From positions 1 to 51,010 of the forward strand of contig JAQBYC010000022.1 in NCBI GenBank assembly GCA_027623205.1: 51,010 nt of DNA, given 5' to 3'. Under the pieces are notes generated by a model. It saw only the letters and a list, made by a program, of their open reading frames with translations, was not told where the DNA came from and searched no databases. Both the position numbers and the translations under genes were made by a program. The first letter of the stretch is position 1. Every line of letters starts with the position of its first letter. This document shows positions 1-8,398 of the stretch, in pieces. This DNA is from Pseudomonadota bacterium (lineage in GTDB: Bacteria > Pseudomonadota > Alphaproteobacteria > GCA-2731375).

Positions 1-11
1 GGCCTAGCAAA

Positions 12-75
12 TAAAAGCGGACATTTAATGTGCTACAAAAACCGGACATCTGTATGTGTCATTGACATTTGACGG
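12..75. repeat. Possible insertion-sequence end remnant
   Basis: Two similar short blocks, GCGGACATTT and CCGGACATCT, are followed by a third GACATT, all embedded in AT-richer DNA with TGCTACA between them. Arrays of this kind resemble the multiple terminal repeats of IS21-type elements, a resemblance from memory only. No transposase lies inside the window, so any element would be to the left or lost. The downstream sequence quickly becomes typical GC-rich host DNA. Confidence 0.3.
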
Positions 76-144
76 CATCGCGGCGGCGCGGGCGCAGATG
101 CGGCGGTTCCAGGAACAGATAACCCCGCGTTCCAGCGGAGCCGG

Positions 145-174
145 TTGACAGCATCTGGTCTTGGGCGGCTAAAT
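145..174 (+). promoter_or_regulatory. Candidate sigma-70 promoter for the aminotransferase operon
   Basis: A perfect TTGACA at 145-150 is followed after 18 bases by CTAAAT (169-174), a weak -10 match. Transcription would start about 35 bases before the ATG at 217. The site also argues against a TTG translation start at 145, since that codon is part of the -35 box. Not tested; the -10 is only a three-of-six match. Confidence 0.35.
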
Positions 175-216
175 CCTACCCGACTAAACTGCTTTTCCGT
201 TTTTGGAGATACCCTC

Positions 217-1590
217 ATGAACGTCATGCCCAACTCGAACGCCGCGCGGGATATTGCCTACTATGTGCATCCGCAAACCAATCTGCGCCGCCATGCGGAG
301 GTCGGCCCGGTCATCGTCAGCCATGGTGACGGCGTCCATGTGGTGGACGAAAACGGCAACCGCTATCTGGAGACCGTGGCCGGCCTGTGGTGCGCCAACC
401 TGGGCTTTTCCGCCTCCGAGCGCATCGCCAAGGTGGCCTATGACCAGATGCGCAGGCTGGGCTATTACCACACCTACCGCCACACCGCCCACGAGGCCAG
501 CATCGATCTGGCCGAAAAGCTGGTGCAGCTGGCGCCGGTGCCCATGTCGAAGGTGCTGTTCCAGTGCTCCGGCTCGGAAGCCAACGACACGGCGATCAAG
601 CTGGCCTGGTACTATCAGGCGGCCATGGGGCGGCCGGAAAAGAACAAGATCATCGGGCGCCAACGGGGCTATCACGGCAGCACCATCGCCGCCGTCAGCG
701 TCTCGGGCAAGCCGGACATGCATGCGGATTTCGCCCTGCCGTTGCCCATGATGCGGCATACGGAATACCCCCACTATTATCGCGGGCACGCCGACGGCGA
801 GAGCGAGGAAGACTATGCCAGCCGCATGGCCGAGGCCCTGGAAAGCCTGATCCTGGCCGAGGGGCCCGAGACCGTCGCCGCCTTTTTCGCCGAGCCGGTC
901 ATGGCGGCGGGCGGCGCCATCGTGCCGCCGAAAACCTATTTTGCGAAAATGCAGGCGGTGCTGAAAAAGTATGACGTGCTGTTCATCGCCGACGAGGTGG
1001 TCTGCGGTTTTGGCCGCACCGGCAACTGGTGGGGCAGCCAGACATTTGATCTGCAGCCCGATATGATCTCCTGCGCCAAGGCCTTGTCCGCCGCCTATCA
1101 GCCCATATCGGCCCTGCTGGTGAACGAGAAAATCCATCAGGCCATGCTGGCGGAAAGCGACAAGCTGGGCGCCTTCGCCCATGGCTACACCCATGCGGGC
1201 CACCCGGTCACCACCGCCGTCGCCCTGGAGGTCATCAAGATCTACGAGGAAATGGACATTACCGAACGGGCGCGGCGGATCGGCGGCCGCATGATCGCGG
1301 GCCTGCAAGGTTTCGCCGCGCACCCCCTGGTGGGCGACGTGCGCGGTGTCGGCATTCTGGCCGGCATGGAACTGATGCAGGACAAGGCGACGCGCACGCC
1401 GTTCGAAGCCGGCCGCGCCGGCGCCGTCATGGACCGGATCGGCCGGGCCAACGGCCTGATCCTGCGGGTAATCGGCGACCGTCTGGCCTTTGCCCCGCCC
1501 CTTGTGATCACCGAAGCGGAAGTCGACGAGATGCTGGAAAAACTCGGCCGCAGCCTGGATCAGGCCCAGATCGAACTGTCCGCCGCATGA
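217..1590 (+). CDS. Class III (omega) aminotransferase, PLP-dependent
   Basis: A 457-residue aminotransferase of class III, the family that moves an amino group from an omega-amine or amino acid to pyruvate or a similar keto acid. The cofactor-binding aspartate lies in FIADEVVCGFGRTG, and the Schiff-base lysine is K288 in SCAKALSAAYQP. SGSEANDTAIK near residue 120 is the usual phosphate-binding segment. The ATG at 217 is chosen because GGAG lies 8 bases upstream; the frame is open back to a TTG at 145, but that overlaps a promoter box. It leads a four-gene run with the hydantoinase/oxoprolinase subunits 13 bases downstream, so a role in degrading a nitrogen-containing ring or amide compound is a reasonable inference. 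The substrate cannot be read from sequence. Confidence 0.9.
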   Translation: MNVMPNSNAARDIAYYVHPQTNLRRHAEVGPVIVSHGDGVHVVDENGNRYLETVAGLWCANLGFSASERIAKVAYDQMRRLGYYHTYRHTAHEASIDLAEKLVQLAPVPMSKVLFQCSGSEANDTAIKLAWYYQAAMGRPEKNKIIGRQRGYHGSTIAAVSVSGKPDMHADFALPLPMMRHTEYPHYYRGHADGESEEDYASRMAEALESLILAEGPETVAAFFAEPVMAAGGAIVPPKTYFAKMQAVLKKYDVLFIADEVVCGFGRTGNWWGSQTFDLQPDMISCAKALSAAYQPISALLVNEKIHQAMLAESDKLGAFAHGYTHAGHPVTTAVALEVIKIYEEMDITERARRIGGRMIAGLQGFAAHPLVGDVRGVGILAGMELMQDKATRTPFEAGRAGAVMDRIGRANGLILRVIGDRLAFAPPLVITEAEVDEMLEKLGRSLDQAQIELSAA

Positions 1591-1603
1591 AGACCGCGCA
1601 CGG

Positions 1604-3691
1604 ATGATCCGGGTCGCGTTCGATATTGGCGGCACCTTTACGGACTTTGTCCTGCATGACGGCAGCGATGGGGCCAGCCACTTCCTGAAAGTGCCCAGCA
1701 CCCCCCATGACCCGGGCGAGGCGGTCATGGCCGGCCTGGAAGACCTGTTCGGCCAGGCCGGCATCGAGACGGGCGCCATCGACAGCGTCCTGCACGCCAC
1801 CACGGTGGCCACCAACGCGATACTGGAGCGCAAGGGCGCGCCCACCGGCCTGATCACCACGAAAGGCTTTCGCGATGTGCTGATCATCGGCCGGCAAAAG
1901 CGCTACGAGACCTACGACCTTTATATCGAGAAGCCGGAACCCCTGGTGCCCCGCCGCCATATCTGGGAGGTGGAGGAGCGCATCGGCTTTGACGGCACCG
2001 TGGTGACGCCGTTGGACGCGGCATCGGTGGACCGGGCGATCGATGCCTTGCGCGCGGCGGGCCTGCGGACCGTGGCGGTAGCGCTGCTGCATGCCTACGC
2101 CAACCCGGCCCACGAACAGGCGATCCGGGCGCGCATCCAGGCCCGGGCGCCGGAGCTGTCGGTGTCTCTGTCGTCCGAGGTCGCGCCGAAAATCCGCGAA
2201 TACGAGCGCACCAACACCACGGTCGCCAATGCCTATATCAGGCCCATCGTCGCGCGCTATATCGACCGGTTGGAAGACGCCTTGCGCCAACGGGGCTACA
2301 CCCGGGACCTGTTCGTCATGCAATCCAGCGGCGGCCTGGTCTCGCCCGGCATCGCCAAGGCCTATCCGGTCAGGATCATCGAATCCGGCCCCGCCGCCGG
2401 CGTGCTGATGGGCGCCATCGTCGGCAAAAACGAGGGCCGCGACCATGTCATCACCTTCGATATGGGGGGCACCACGGCCAAGCTGGGCGCGGTCGACGGC
2501 GGCACGCCGGCCATCATGCCCACCTTCGAAATCGACCATGTGCGCTATAAAAAGGGCAGCGGCCTGCCCATCAACGCGCCGGCCGTGGAGCTGTTGGAGA
2601 TCGGCGCGGGGGGGGGCAGCATCGCGCGGGTCGAGATGGGCATGATCGCCGTCGGCCCGGACAGCGCGGGCGCCGATCCCGGACCGATCTGCTATGGCCG
2701 GGGCGGGACCCTGCCGACCATCACCGACGCCAATGTGGTGCTGGGTTATATCGATCCCGACTGGTTCAACGGCGGCCGCATGGGACTGGACAGGGATGCC
2801 GCCGCGCGGGGCATCATGGAGCAAATCGGCGCGCCCCTGGGGCTGGCGCTGGGCGCCGCGGCCTGGGGCATCCATCTGGTCGCCACCATGAACATGGAAA
2901 ACGCCCTGCGCATCGTCTCGGTGGAACAGGGCCGCGACCCGCGGCGCTATGCCATGATCGCCTTCGGCGGCGCGGGGCCCCTGCATGCCGCGCGTCTGGC
3001 CCGCGCGGTGGGCATTCCCACGGTCATCGTGCCCTATGGCGCGGGGGTGGGGTCCGCCATCGGGCTGTTGCAGGCGGCGCCCCGGATCGATGTGTCCATC
3101 ACCCGGGTCATGGGCTTGGACGCGGCGGCCGGCCCCGCCATTGCCGCCCTGTATGGCGAGTTGGAAGCCCGGGCGCGCAAGGATATCGAACAATTCGGCG
3201 CGGCAGCGGCGCCGCACTGGTCGCGCTATGGCTACATGCGCTATGCGGGCCAGGGTTTCGAGGTTCAGGTGGACCTGCCGGACGGCGCCATCGGTGACGA
3301 TTTCGGCAGCCAGGCGATTACCGCCTTCAACAAGGCCTATCTGCGGAAACACAAATTCCTGGACCCCGAGGCCCGTATCGAGGCGGTGGACTGGACCCTG
3401 GTGGCAACCCTGCCCAGCGGCCACGAGGACGCGCCCATGGCGCGGGCCCGGCAATCGGCCGGGACCGGGCCGGGCCGGGACGGCAGCCGGCCCGCCTGGT
3501 TTCCGGAAGCGGGCGGCTATGTGGACACCCGGATCATCGACCGCCAGACCCTGGCCGGCGACACCGAGGTTACCGGCCCGGCGATCATCGAGGACCCGGA
3601 CAGTACAACCGTGGTATTACCGGGCGATGTGGCGCGGCTCAGCGCCGCCGGGCATCTGATCATCGAAGTTGCACAGGAGGGCACGGCATGA
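1604..3691 (+). CDS. hyuA: Hydantoinase/oxoprolinase subunit A family protein
   Basis: A 695-residue member of the ATP-dependent hydantoinase A / 5-oxoprolinase family, which couples ATP hydrolysis to opening of cyclic amides such as hydantoins or 5-oxoproline; relatives include acetone carboxylase subunits. The N-terminal phosphate-binding motif is FDIGGTFTDFVL and the second nucleotide-binding motif is TFDMGGTTAKLG near residue 285. GADPGPICYGRGG around residue 350 is also family-typical. Full length for the family. The stop overlaps the ATG of the B subunit by 4 bases, indicating translational coupling. The partner aminotransferase upstream suggests use of an amino acid or amine released by the ring opening. 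Which ring compound is used is not known. Confidence 0.93.
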   Translation: MIRVAFDIGGTFTDFVLHDGSDGASHFLKVPSTPHDPGEAVMAGLEDLFGQAGIETGAIDSVLHATTVATNAILERKGAPTGLITTKGFRDVLIIGRQKRYETYDLYIEKPEPLVPRRHIWEVEERIGFDGTVVTPLDAASVDRAIDALRAAGLRTVAVALLHAYANPAHEQAIRARIQARAPELSVSLSSEVAPKIREYERTNTTVANAYIRPIVARYIDRLEDALRQRGYTRDLFVMQSSGGLVSPGIAKAYPVRIIESGPAAGVLMGAIVGKNEGRDHVITFDMGGTTAKLGAVDGGTPAIMPTFEIDHVRYKKGSGLPINAPAVELLEIGAGGGSIARVEMGMIAVGPDSAGADPGPICYGRGGTLPTITDANVVLGYIDPDWFNGGRMGLDRDAAARGIMEQIGAPLGLALGAAAWGIHLVATMNMENALRIVSVEQGRDPRRYAMIAFGGAGPLHAARLARAVGIPTVIVPYGAGVGSAIGLLQAAPRIDVSITRVMGLDAAAGPAIAALYGELEARARKDIEQFGAAAAPHWSRYGYMRYAGQGFEVQVDLPDGAIGDDFGSQAITAFNKAYLRKHKFLDPEARIEAVDWTLVATLPSGHEDAPMARARQSAGTGPGRDGSRPAWFPEAGGYVDTRIIDRQTLAGDTEVTGPAIIEDPDSTTVVLPGDVARLSAAGHLIIEVAQEGTA

Positions 3692-5388
3692 CCGGCAGCG
3701 CCACCACGGCCGCAAGCGAAGCGCCCGTCGATCCCATCACCCTGACGGTGATCTGGAATACCCTGATGTCCATCGCCGAGGAGCTGGGCATAACCCTGCG
3801 CAACACCGCATTTTCCGAAGGCGTGCGCGAGGGCGATGACTTCGCCACCGCCCTGTTCGACCGCAACGGGCGCCTGATCGCGCAAGGCAATTTCAGTCCC
3901 GGGCATCTGGGCTCCATGCCCGCCTGTGTCAAACACGCGATCGATTATTTCCCGGCGGCAAGCCTGCGGCCCGGCGATTCCATCCTGTTGAATGACAGCT
4001 ATATGTGTTCGGGGCATTTCCCGGACACCTTTCAGGTGATGCCCATATTCCTGGACGGCGGCCTGGTGGGCTATGTCGCCTGTTCGGCCCATCAGGTCGA
4101 TATGGGCGGCGCGGCGCCGGGCTCGCAGAAGGTCCATGGCGTGACCGAAGCCTTCCAGGAAGGCCTGCGCATCCTGCCGGTCCGTTTCGTGCGCGAGGGC
4201 CTGATCGACGAGGATATTCTGCGCCTGGTGCTGGGCAATGTGCGCATGCCGGACAAGGTGCGGGGCGATCTGCTGGCCCAGCATACCGCCAATTTGAGCG
4301 CCGGCAGCCGTCTGCGGCAACTGTTCCGCGAGCACGGGGCCGGCACCCTTGATCGCGCCTACGACATCATTCTGGACCGTTCGGAGCAGGCCATGCGGAC
4401 CGCCCTGGCGGCGGTGCCGGCGGGCACCTACAGTTTCGAGGATTATCTGGATGATTACGGCCCGGATACCGATCCCATCAAGATGGCGGTCGATATCACC
4501 TTTGACGGCAGGGGTGCGGTGGAGGTCGATTTCTCCCGCTCCTCGGATGCCGTGCCCGCCGCCATTAATTCCTACATCAACTACACCCGCGCCTATGCCA
4601 TTTTCGCCATCAAGGTGTTTTGTGACGCCCTGCAGCCCCAGACCGAAGGCAGCATCCGGCCCATCACGGTGACGGCGCGGGAGGGATCCTTCTTCAATCC
4701 GCGGTTTCCCGCGCCGTCCGGCGGGCGGGCGGTGCTGCAGGTGCGTATTTTTGACGCCATCAACGGGGCCATCGCCCAGGCCCTGCCGCACCGGGCCATG
4801 GGCGCCTTTTCCCACTGGTCCAATCCGAACCTCGGCGGCACCGACGACCGCACCGGCCGCCCCTTCGTGATGTACGACCTTTCCCTGGCCGGGTACGGCG
4901 GGCGCCAGGGCAAGGATGGCGTCGAAGCCTTGAGCCCGGTGATGAACTGTTCCAACATCCCGGTCGAGGTGCATGAGACCCATAATCCCATCCGGGTGCG
5001 CCGTTTGGAATTTATCCCGGATACCGGCGGGGCCGGGCAATGGCGCGGCGGCTGCGGCCTGCGCAAGGACATCGAATTGCTGAATTCCACCGCCGTGCTC
5101 TCCACCCTGGGCGATCGGCATCGCTTCCAGCCCTATGGCCTGTTCGGCGGCCAGCCGGGCGCCCTGGGCGAAACCCTGCTGAACCCCGACGGCAACGCGC
5201 AGCCCCTGCATTCCAAAGGCATGTACGACCTGAAACAGGGTGACGTATTGAGCTTTCGCCTATCGGGCGCCGGCGGCTATGGCCCGGCGGCGGCAAGAGA
5301 CCCCGACGCCATCAGCGGCGATGTGAGGGATGGCTATGTCACCGAGGACAGCGCCAGAAAGGATTACAGTTGGGAACCCGGCCGCTGA
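3688..5388 (+). CDS. hyuB: Hydantoinase/oxoprolinase subunit B family protein
   Basis: A 566-residue B subunit that pairs with the preceding A subunit. Family-typical segments include DPITLTVIWNTLMSIAEE at the N terminus, LNDSYMCSGHFPD near residue 105, and the C-terminal RRLEFIPDTGGAGQWRGG. It starts inside the stop of subunit A (ATGA overlap) after GGAGG, so equal production is likely. The 3' end overlaps the desaturase gene by 19 bases. Together A and B form an ATP-dependent cyclic amidase or a carboxylase-like complex. There is no gamma subunit nearby, which makes acetone carboxylase less likely. Confidence 0.93.
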   Translation: MTGSATTAASEAPVDPITLTVIWNTLMSIAEELGITLRNTAFSEGVREGDDFATALFDRNGRLIAQGNFSPGHLGSMPACVKHAIDYFPAASLRPGDSILLNDSYMCSGHFPDTFQVMPIFLDGGLVGYVACSAHQVDMGGAAPGSQKVHGVTEAFQEGLRILPVRFVREGLIDEDILRLVLGNVRMPDKVRGDLLAQHTANLSAGSRLRQLFREHGAGTLDRAYDIILDRSEQAMRTALAAVPAGTYSFEDYLDDYGPDTDPIKMAVDITFDGRGAVEVDFSRSSDAVPAAINSYINYTRAYAIFAIKVFCDALQPQTEGSIRPITVTAREGSFFNPRFPAPSGGRAVLQVRIFDAINGAIAQALPHRAMGAFSHWSNPNLGGTDDRTGRPFVMYDLSLAGYGGRQGKDGVEALSPVMNCSNIPVEVHETHNPIRVRRLEFIPDTGGAGQWRGGCGLRKDIELLNSTAVLSTLGDRHRFQPYGLFGGQPGALGETLLNPDGNAQPLHSKGMYDLKQGDVLSFRLSGAGGYGPAAARDPDAISGDVRDGYVTEDSARKDYSWEPGR

Positions 5389-6284
5389 TTGAGGATAGCA
5401 AAAAATTCTCGATCTTGACCCTGAGCAAGGCCCAGCGGCAGGCCCTTTTGGCCCGCTCGGACGGACGCGGGGCGCTGCAACTGGCCGGCCATGTGGGCCT
5501 GGTCCTGAGCCTCGGCGGCTTGATCCAGGCCCGGATACCCTATTGGCCCCTGCTGCTGCTGCCCCAGGGCATCCTGGTGATGTTTCTGTTTTGCGCCATG
5601 CACGAGAGCATTCACCGCACGGCCTTTCGCACGAAATGGTGCAACGATGGGGTGGCGGCGGTCTGCGGCTGGCTGGTGGCGTTGCCGCCAATCTGGTTCC
5701 GCCATTTTCACATCTATCATCACCGCTTTACCAATGACCCCGCCCGGGACCCGGAGCTGGCCGCGGCCAAGCCCGCCAGCCGCGCGGCCTATCTGTGGCA
5801 TCTGACCGGCCTGCCCACCTGGGGGTCCCGGATCCGGGTCCTGATCGGCAGCGCCCTGGGCCGCAACAGGGACAGCTTTGTCCCGGACAAGGCCCGGGCC
5901 GCGGTGGCGGCGGAGGCGCGGGGGTTTCTGGCGCTCTACGCCGTCGCCTTGGCCGGCTCCCTGGCCTTTGCCAGCGATATATTGCTGTGGAGCTGGCTCG
6001 TTCCGGCCCTGCTGGGCCAGCCGTTCCTGCGCGCCTATCTGTTGGCCGAGCACACGGGCTGCGCCGAAGTGGCCGATATGTTCGTGAATACCCGCACCAC
6101 CTACAGCAACGCCCCGGTGCGCTTCATCGCCTGGAATATGCCCTATCATATCGAACATCACGCCCTGCAGGCGGTGCCGTTCCACAAACTGGCGGCCTTC
6201 CACCGCCACACCCGGCCCTACCTGAAGGTCACGGAATACGGCTACCTCAACGTGCACCGGAAACTCTGGGCGGCGCTAGATTAG
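5370..6284 (+). CDS. Membrane fatty acid desaturase / hydroxylase family protein
   Basis: A 304-residue integral-membrane di-iron enzyme. The three histidine boxes are HESIH (78-82), HIYHH (114-118) and HIEHH (260-264), arranged between hydrophobic helices as in acyl-lipid desaturases and related hydroxylases, so the active site should face the cytoplasm. The proposed start is TTG at 5370, preceded by AGAAAGG and overlapping hyuB by 19 bases; no better start precedes the first helix. Its place at the end of the aminotransferase-hydantoinase operon is unusual, since lipid desaturation has no obvious link to cyclic amide opening; it may instead hydroxylate or desaturate a small hydrophobic substrate. 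Its stop overlaps the convergent nitroreductase by 4 bases. Confidence 0.85.
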   Translation: MGTRPLIEDSKKFSILTLSKAQRQALLARSDGRGALQLAGHVGLVLSLGGLIQARIPYWPLLLLPQGILVMFLFCAMHESIHRTAFRTKWCNDGVAAVCGWLVALPPIWFRHFHIYHHRFTNDPARDPELAAAKPASRAAYLWHLTGLPTWGSRIRVLIGSALGRNRDSFVPDKARAAVAAEARGFLALYAVALAGSLAFASDILLWSWLVPALLGQPFLRAYLLAEHTGCAEVADMFVNTRTTYSNAPVRFIAWNMPYHIEHHALQAVPFHKLAAFHRHTRPYLKVTEYGYLNVHRKLWAALD

Positions 6285-7039
6285 CGGAAATCGAAGCCGA
6301 GTTCCTTGAGCTGTTGGCGCAGATTGTCGCGCAATTGCGGGTCGAACTTCTTGTCCATGTCATGGGTCCAGGAATCCGCCGTGGTTGGCTTGCCGATGCT
6401 GCCGTAATGCTTGGCCAGAGCCGCGTCATAGTCGTCCAGGGACTGAGCCGTCGTCCGGTTGTCCCGCAGGGCGCCATGGCGCTCGTAATGCACCATGGTG
6501 GAATAATCCATCCGCGGCTTTTGCGGCGGCGCCTCGTCGGGCCAGCCCAGGCACATGCCGAACACGCAATAGACCTGGGGCGGCAATCCCAATATGCGGG
6601 CCGCGGCCACCGCATCGTTGCGCACCGCGCCAATCATGACGCCTTTCAGGCCCACGGACTCGGCGGCCAGATATGCCGACATGCCGACCAGGGAGGCATC
6701 GACGGAGGAAACCAGGCCGATCTCCATGTTGTTGTCCGCAATGCTATGGCCGTGCCTGGCCATGGCCTGTTCGATGCGGGTCAGATCGGCGCAAAAGGCC
6801 AGAAAGACCGGCGCCTCTATCACGTGCCTTTGATTGCCCGTCAGCGCCGCCAGCTGTTCCCGGATGGCCGGATCGTGGACGACGATCACGCTGTAGGATT
6901 GGATGTTTGACGAGGTCGGCGCGCGGAAGGCGGCGTTGAGCACTTCGTCGATCAGCGCCTCGGGCACCGGATCGCTTTTGAATTTCCTCACGCTGACACG
7001 GTTGTTCAGCAGGGCGATGGTCTCGCTGGAATAACTCAC
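6281..7039 (-). CDS. Nitroreductase family protein (FMN)
   Basis: A 252-residue protein of the nitroreductase fold, closest in layout to NADPH-dependent NfsA-type enzymes, which reduce nitro groups, quinones or flavins using bound FMN. The N-terminal FMN-phosphate segment is NRVSVRKFKSDP, followed by AAFRAPTSSNIQSYSVIVV, and GLPPQVYCVFGMCLGWPDE sits near residue 155. It ends tail-to-tail with the desaturase, overlapping by 4 bases. It is 35 bases downstream of the aminotransferase-like gene 7075-8355 and probably co-transcribed with it. Substrate unknown. Confidence 0.9.
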   Translation of the reverse strand: MSYSSETIALLNNRVSVRKFKSDPVPEALIDEVLNAAFRAPTSSNIQSYSVIVVHDPAIREQLAALTGNQRHVIEAPVFLAFCADLTRIEQAMARHGHSIADNNMEIGLVSSVDASLVGMSAYLAAESVGLKGVMIGAVRNDAVAAARILGLPPQVYCVFGMCLGWPDEAPPQKPRMDYSTMVHYERHGALRDNRTTAQSLDDYDAALAKHYGSIGKPTTADSWTHDMDKKFDPQLRDNLRQQLKELGFDFR

Positions 7040-7074
7040 GGATAGGGTCTCTCACATTATTTCAGAGCTGGATT

Positions 7075-8355
7075 TCAGAGCGACTTGATGGCGGCGGCAA
7101 AGGCGTCGAGGGTTTTCGCCACATCCGCTTCGTCATGGGCCAGGGAGACGTAAAACTTGCTGTCCCCCTTCAACACGCCGTTTTCGCGCAGGGCGCGGTT
7201 GAAGCGCCGGGCCCGTTCCAGGTCGTTGCCCAGCATGCCGCGATAATCCTTGATATCGCCGCTGGTGAAGAAAACGTCAAACAGGGGCGGCTCGCCAATC
7301 ACCTGGGCCGGGATGCCGGCCGCCCGCAACTGGCTGTCCAGGCCCCGCATCAGTTTTTTGCCGGTGGTGAAAATCGTCTCGTAGGCGCCGGGACGCCTGA
7401 GTATCTCCAGGGTGGCCAGACCCGCGACGGCGGCCACGGGATTGCCGCTCAAGGTGCCGATTTGCGGCATGAAGCTTTCGTCGTCTACTGCATTTCGGTC
7501 GAAATGCGCCATGATATCGGCCCGACCCGCGATGGCGGCCAGGGGAAAGCCGCCGCCGATTACCTTGCCCATGGCGCAAATGTCAGGTGTCACGCCGTAA
7601 TAGGCCTGGGCGCCGCCATAGGCAAAGCGGAAGCCGGTCACCACCTCGTCGAAAATCAGCGGGATGGCGTATTCCGTGGCCAGTTTCCGCAGAGCCTCAA
7701 GGAAGCCCGGTTGCGGCGGCAACAGCCGTTGGAAGGGCTCGACGATGATGCCGCCCAATTCGTCGTGATGTTCCTTGATCAGGCTGGCCGCGGTCTCGGC
7801 GTCGTTAAACGGCGCGATCAGGACCTCATCGCGGATCATTTGCGGGATGCCGGCCGAATCCGGGATCGCCTGGGGGAAGTTGCCGGGCCGTTTCGGCGCC
7901 ATGCTCATCAGGGCGTAATCGCTCATACCGTGATAACCGCCCTCGAACTTCAGGATTTTATCGCGTTCGCGATGGGCGCGGGCCAGGCGCATGGCATAGA
8001 AGGTTGCCTCGGAACCGGTGGAGACAAAGCGAACCTTGTCGGCACAGGCGACGGCATCCACGATTTCCGCCGCCAGTCGAATGCCCGCTTCATTGTTGGC
8101 GAAGAACGTGGTGCCGCGCAGCAACTGTTCCTGGACCGCGGCCAGCACTTCGGCGTTGCCGTGGCCAATAAGCATGGGCCCCGAGCCGAGCAGAAAATCC
8201 ACATATTCGTTGCCGCTGACATCCCAGACCCGCCCGCCATGCCCCTCTTTGATGACGATGTCGGACGCCAGATTGCCGAAACCTCCCGCGGGTAGAACCC
8301 GCCTGGCCAGTTCCACCAGGGCCTGTTCGCTCTCGCTGCGGCTTAACTTACTCAT
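7075..8355 (-). CDS. Glutamate-1-semialdehyde aminomutase-like class III aminotransferase
   Basis: A 426-residue PLP enzyme resembling glutamate-1-semialdehyde 2,1-aminomutase. The cofactor lysine is K264 in MGKVIGGGFPLAAIAGR; the PLP aspartate is in PLIFDEVVTGFRFAYGG; and FVSTGSEATFYAMRLARA binds phosphate. It lies in a catabolic run with a nitroreductase and acyl-CoA dehydrogenases rather than among haem genes, so a catabolic transaminase or aminomutase role is more likely than the housekeeping hemL. The start at 8355 follows GGGAGAAAAC. A second class III enzyme sits at 217-1590, and the two are only distantly alike. Confidence 0.88.
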   Translation of the reverse strand: MSKLSRSESEQALVELARRVLPAGGFGNLASDIVIKEGHGGRVWDVSGNEYVDFLLGSGPMLIGHGNAEVLAAVQEQLLRGTTFFANNEAGIRLAAEIVDAVACADKVRFVSTGSEATFYAMRLARAHRERDKILKFEGGYHGMSDYALMSMAPKRPGNFPQAIPDSAGIPQMIRDEVLIAPFNDAETAASLIKEHHDELGGIIVEPFQRLLPPQPGFLEALRKLATEYAIPLIFDEVVTGFRFAYGGAQAYYGVTPDICAMGKVIGGGFPLAAIAGRADIMAHFDRNAVDDESFMPQIGTLSGNPVAAVAGLATLEILRRPGAYETIFTTGKKLMRGLDSQLRAAGIPAQVIGEPPLFDVFFTSGDIKDYRGMLGNDLERARRFNRALRENGVLKGDSKFYVSLAHDEADVAKTLDAFAAAIKSL

Positions 8356-8398
8356 CTGTTTTCTCCCGGCCGGTAAAAAGTAACGATTACGCTGTGGT

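Noticed and set aside
145-216. Upstream extension of the aminotransferase to a TTG start at 145
   Set aside because: The codon overlaps a perfect TTGACA -35 box, the extra 24 residues match nothing expected, and a good ribosome site precedes the ATG at 217.
1508-3454. Long open frames antisense to hyuA, hyuB, the acyl-CoA dehydrogenases and other genes
   Set aside because: They mirror well-recognised genes on the other strand and have low-complexity, Arg/Gly/His-rich translations typical of reverse frames in GC-rich DNA.
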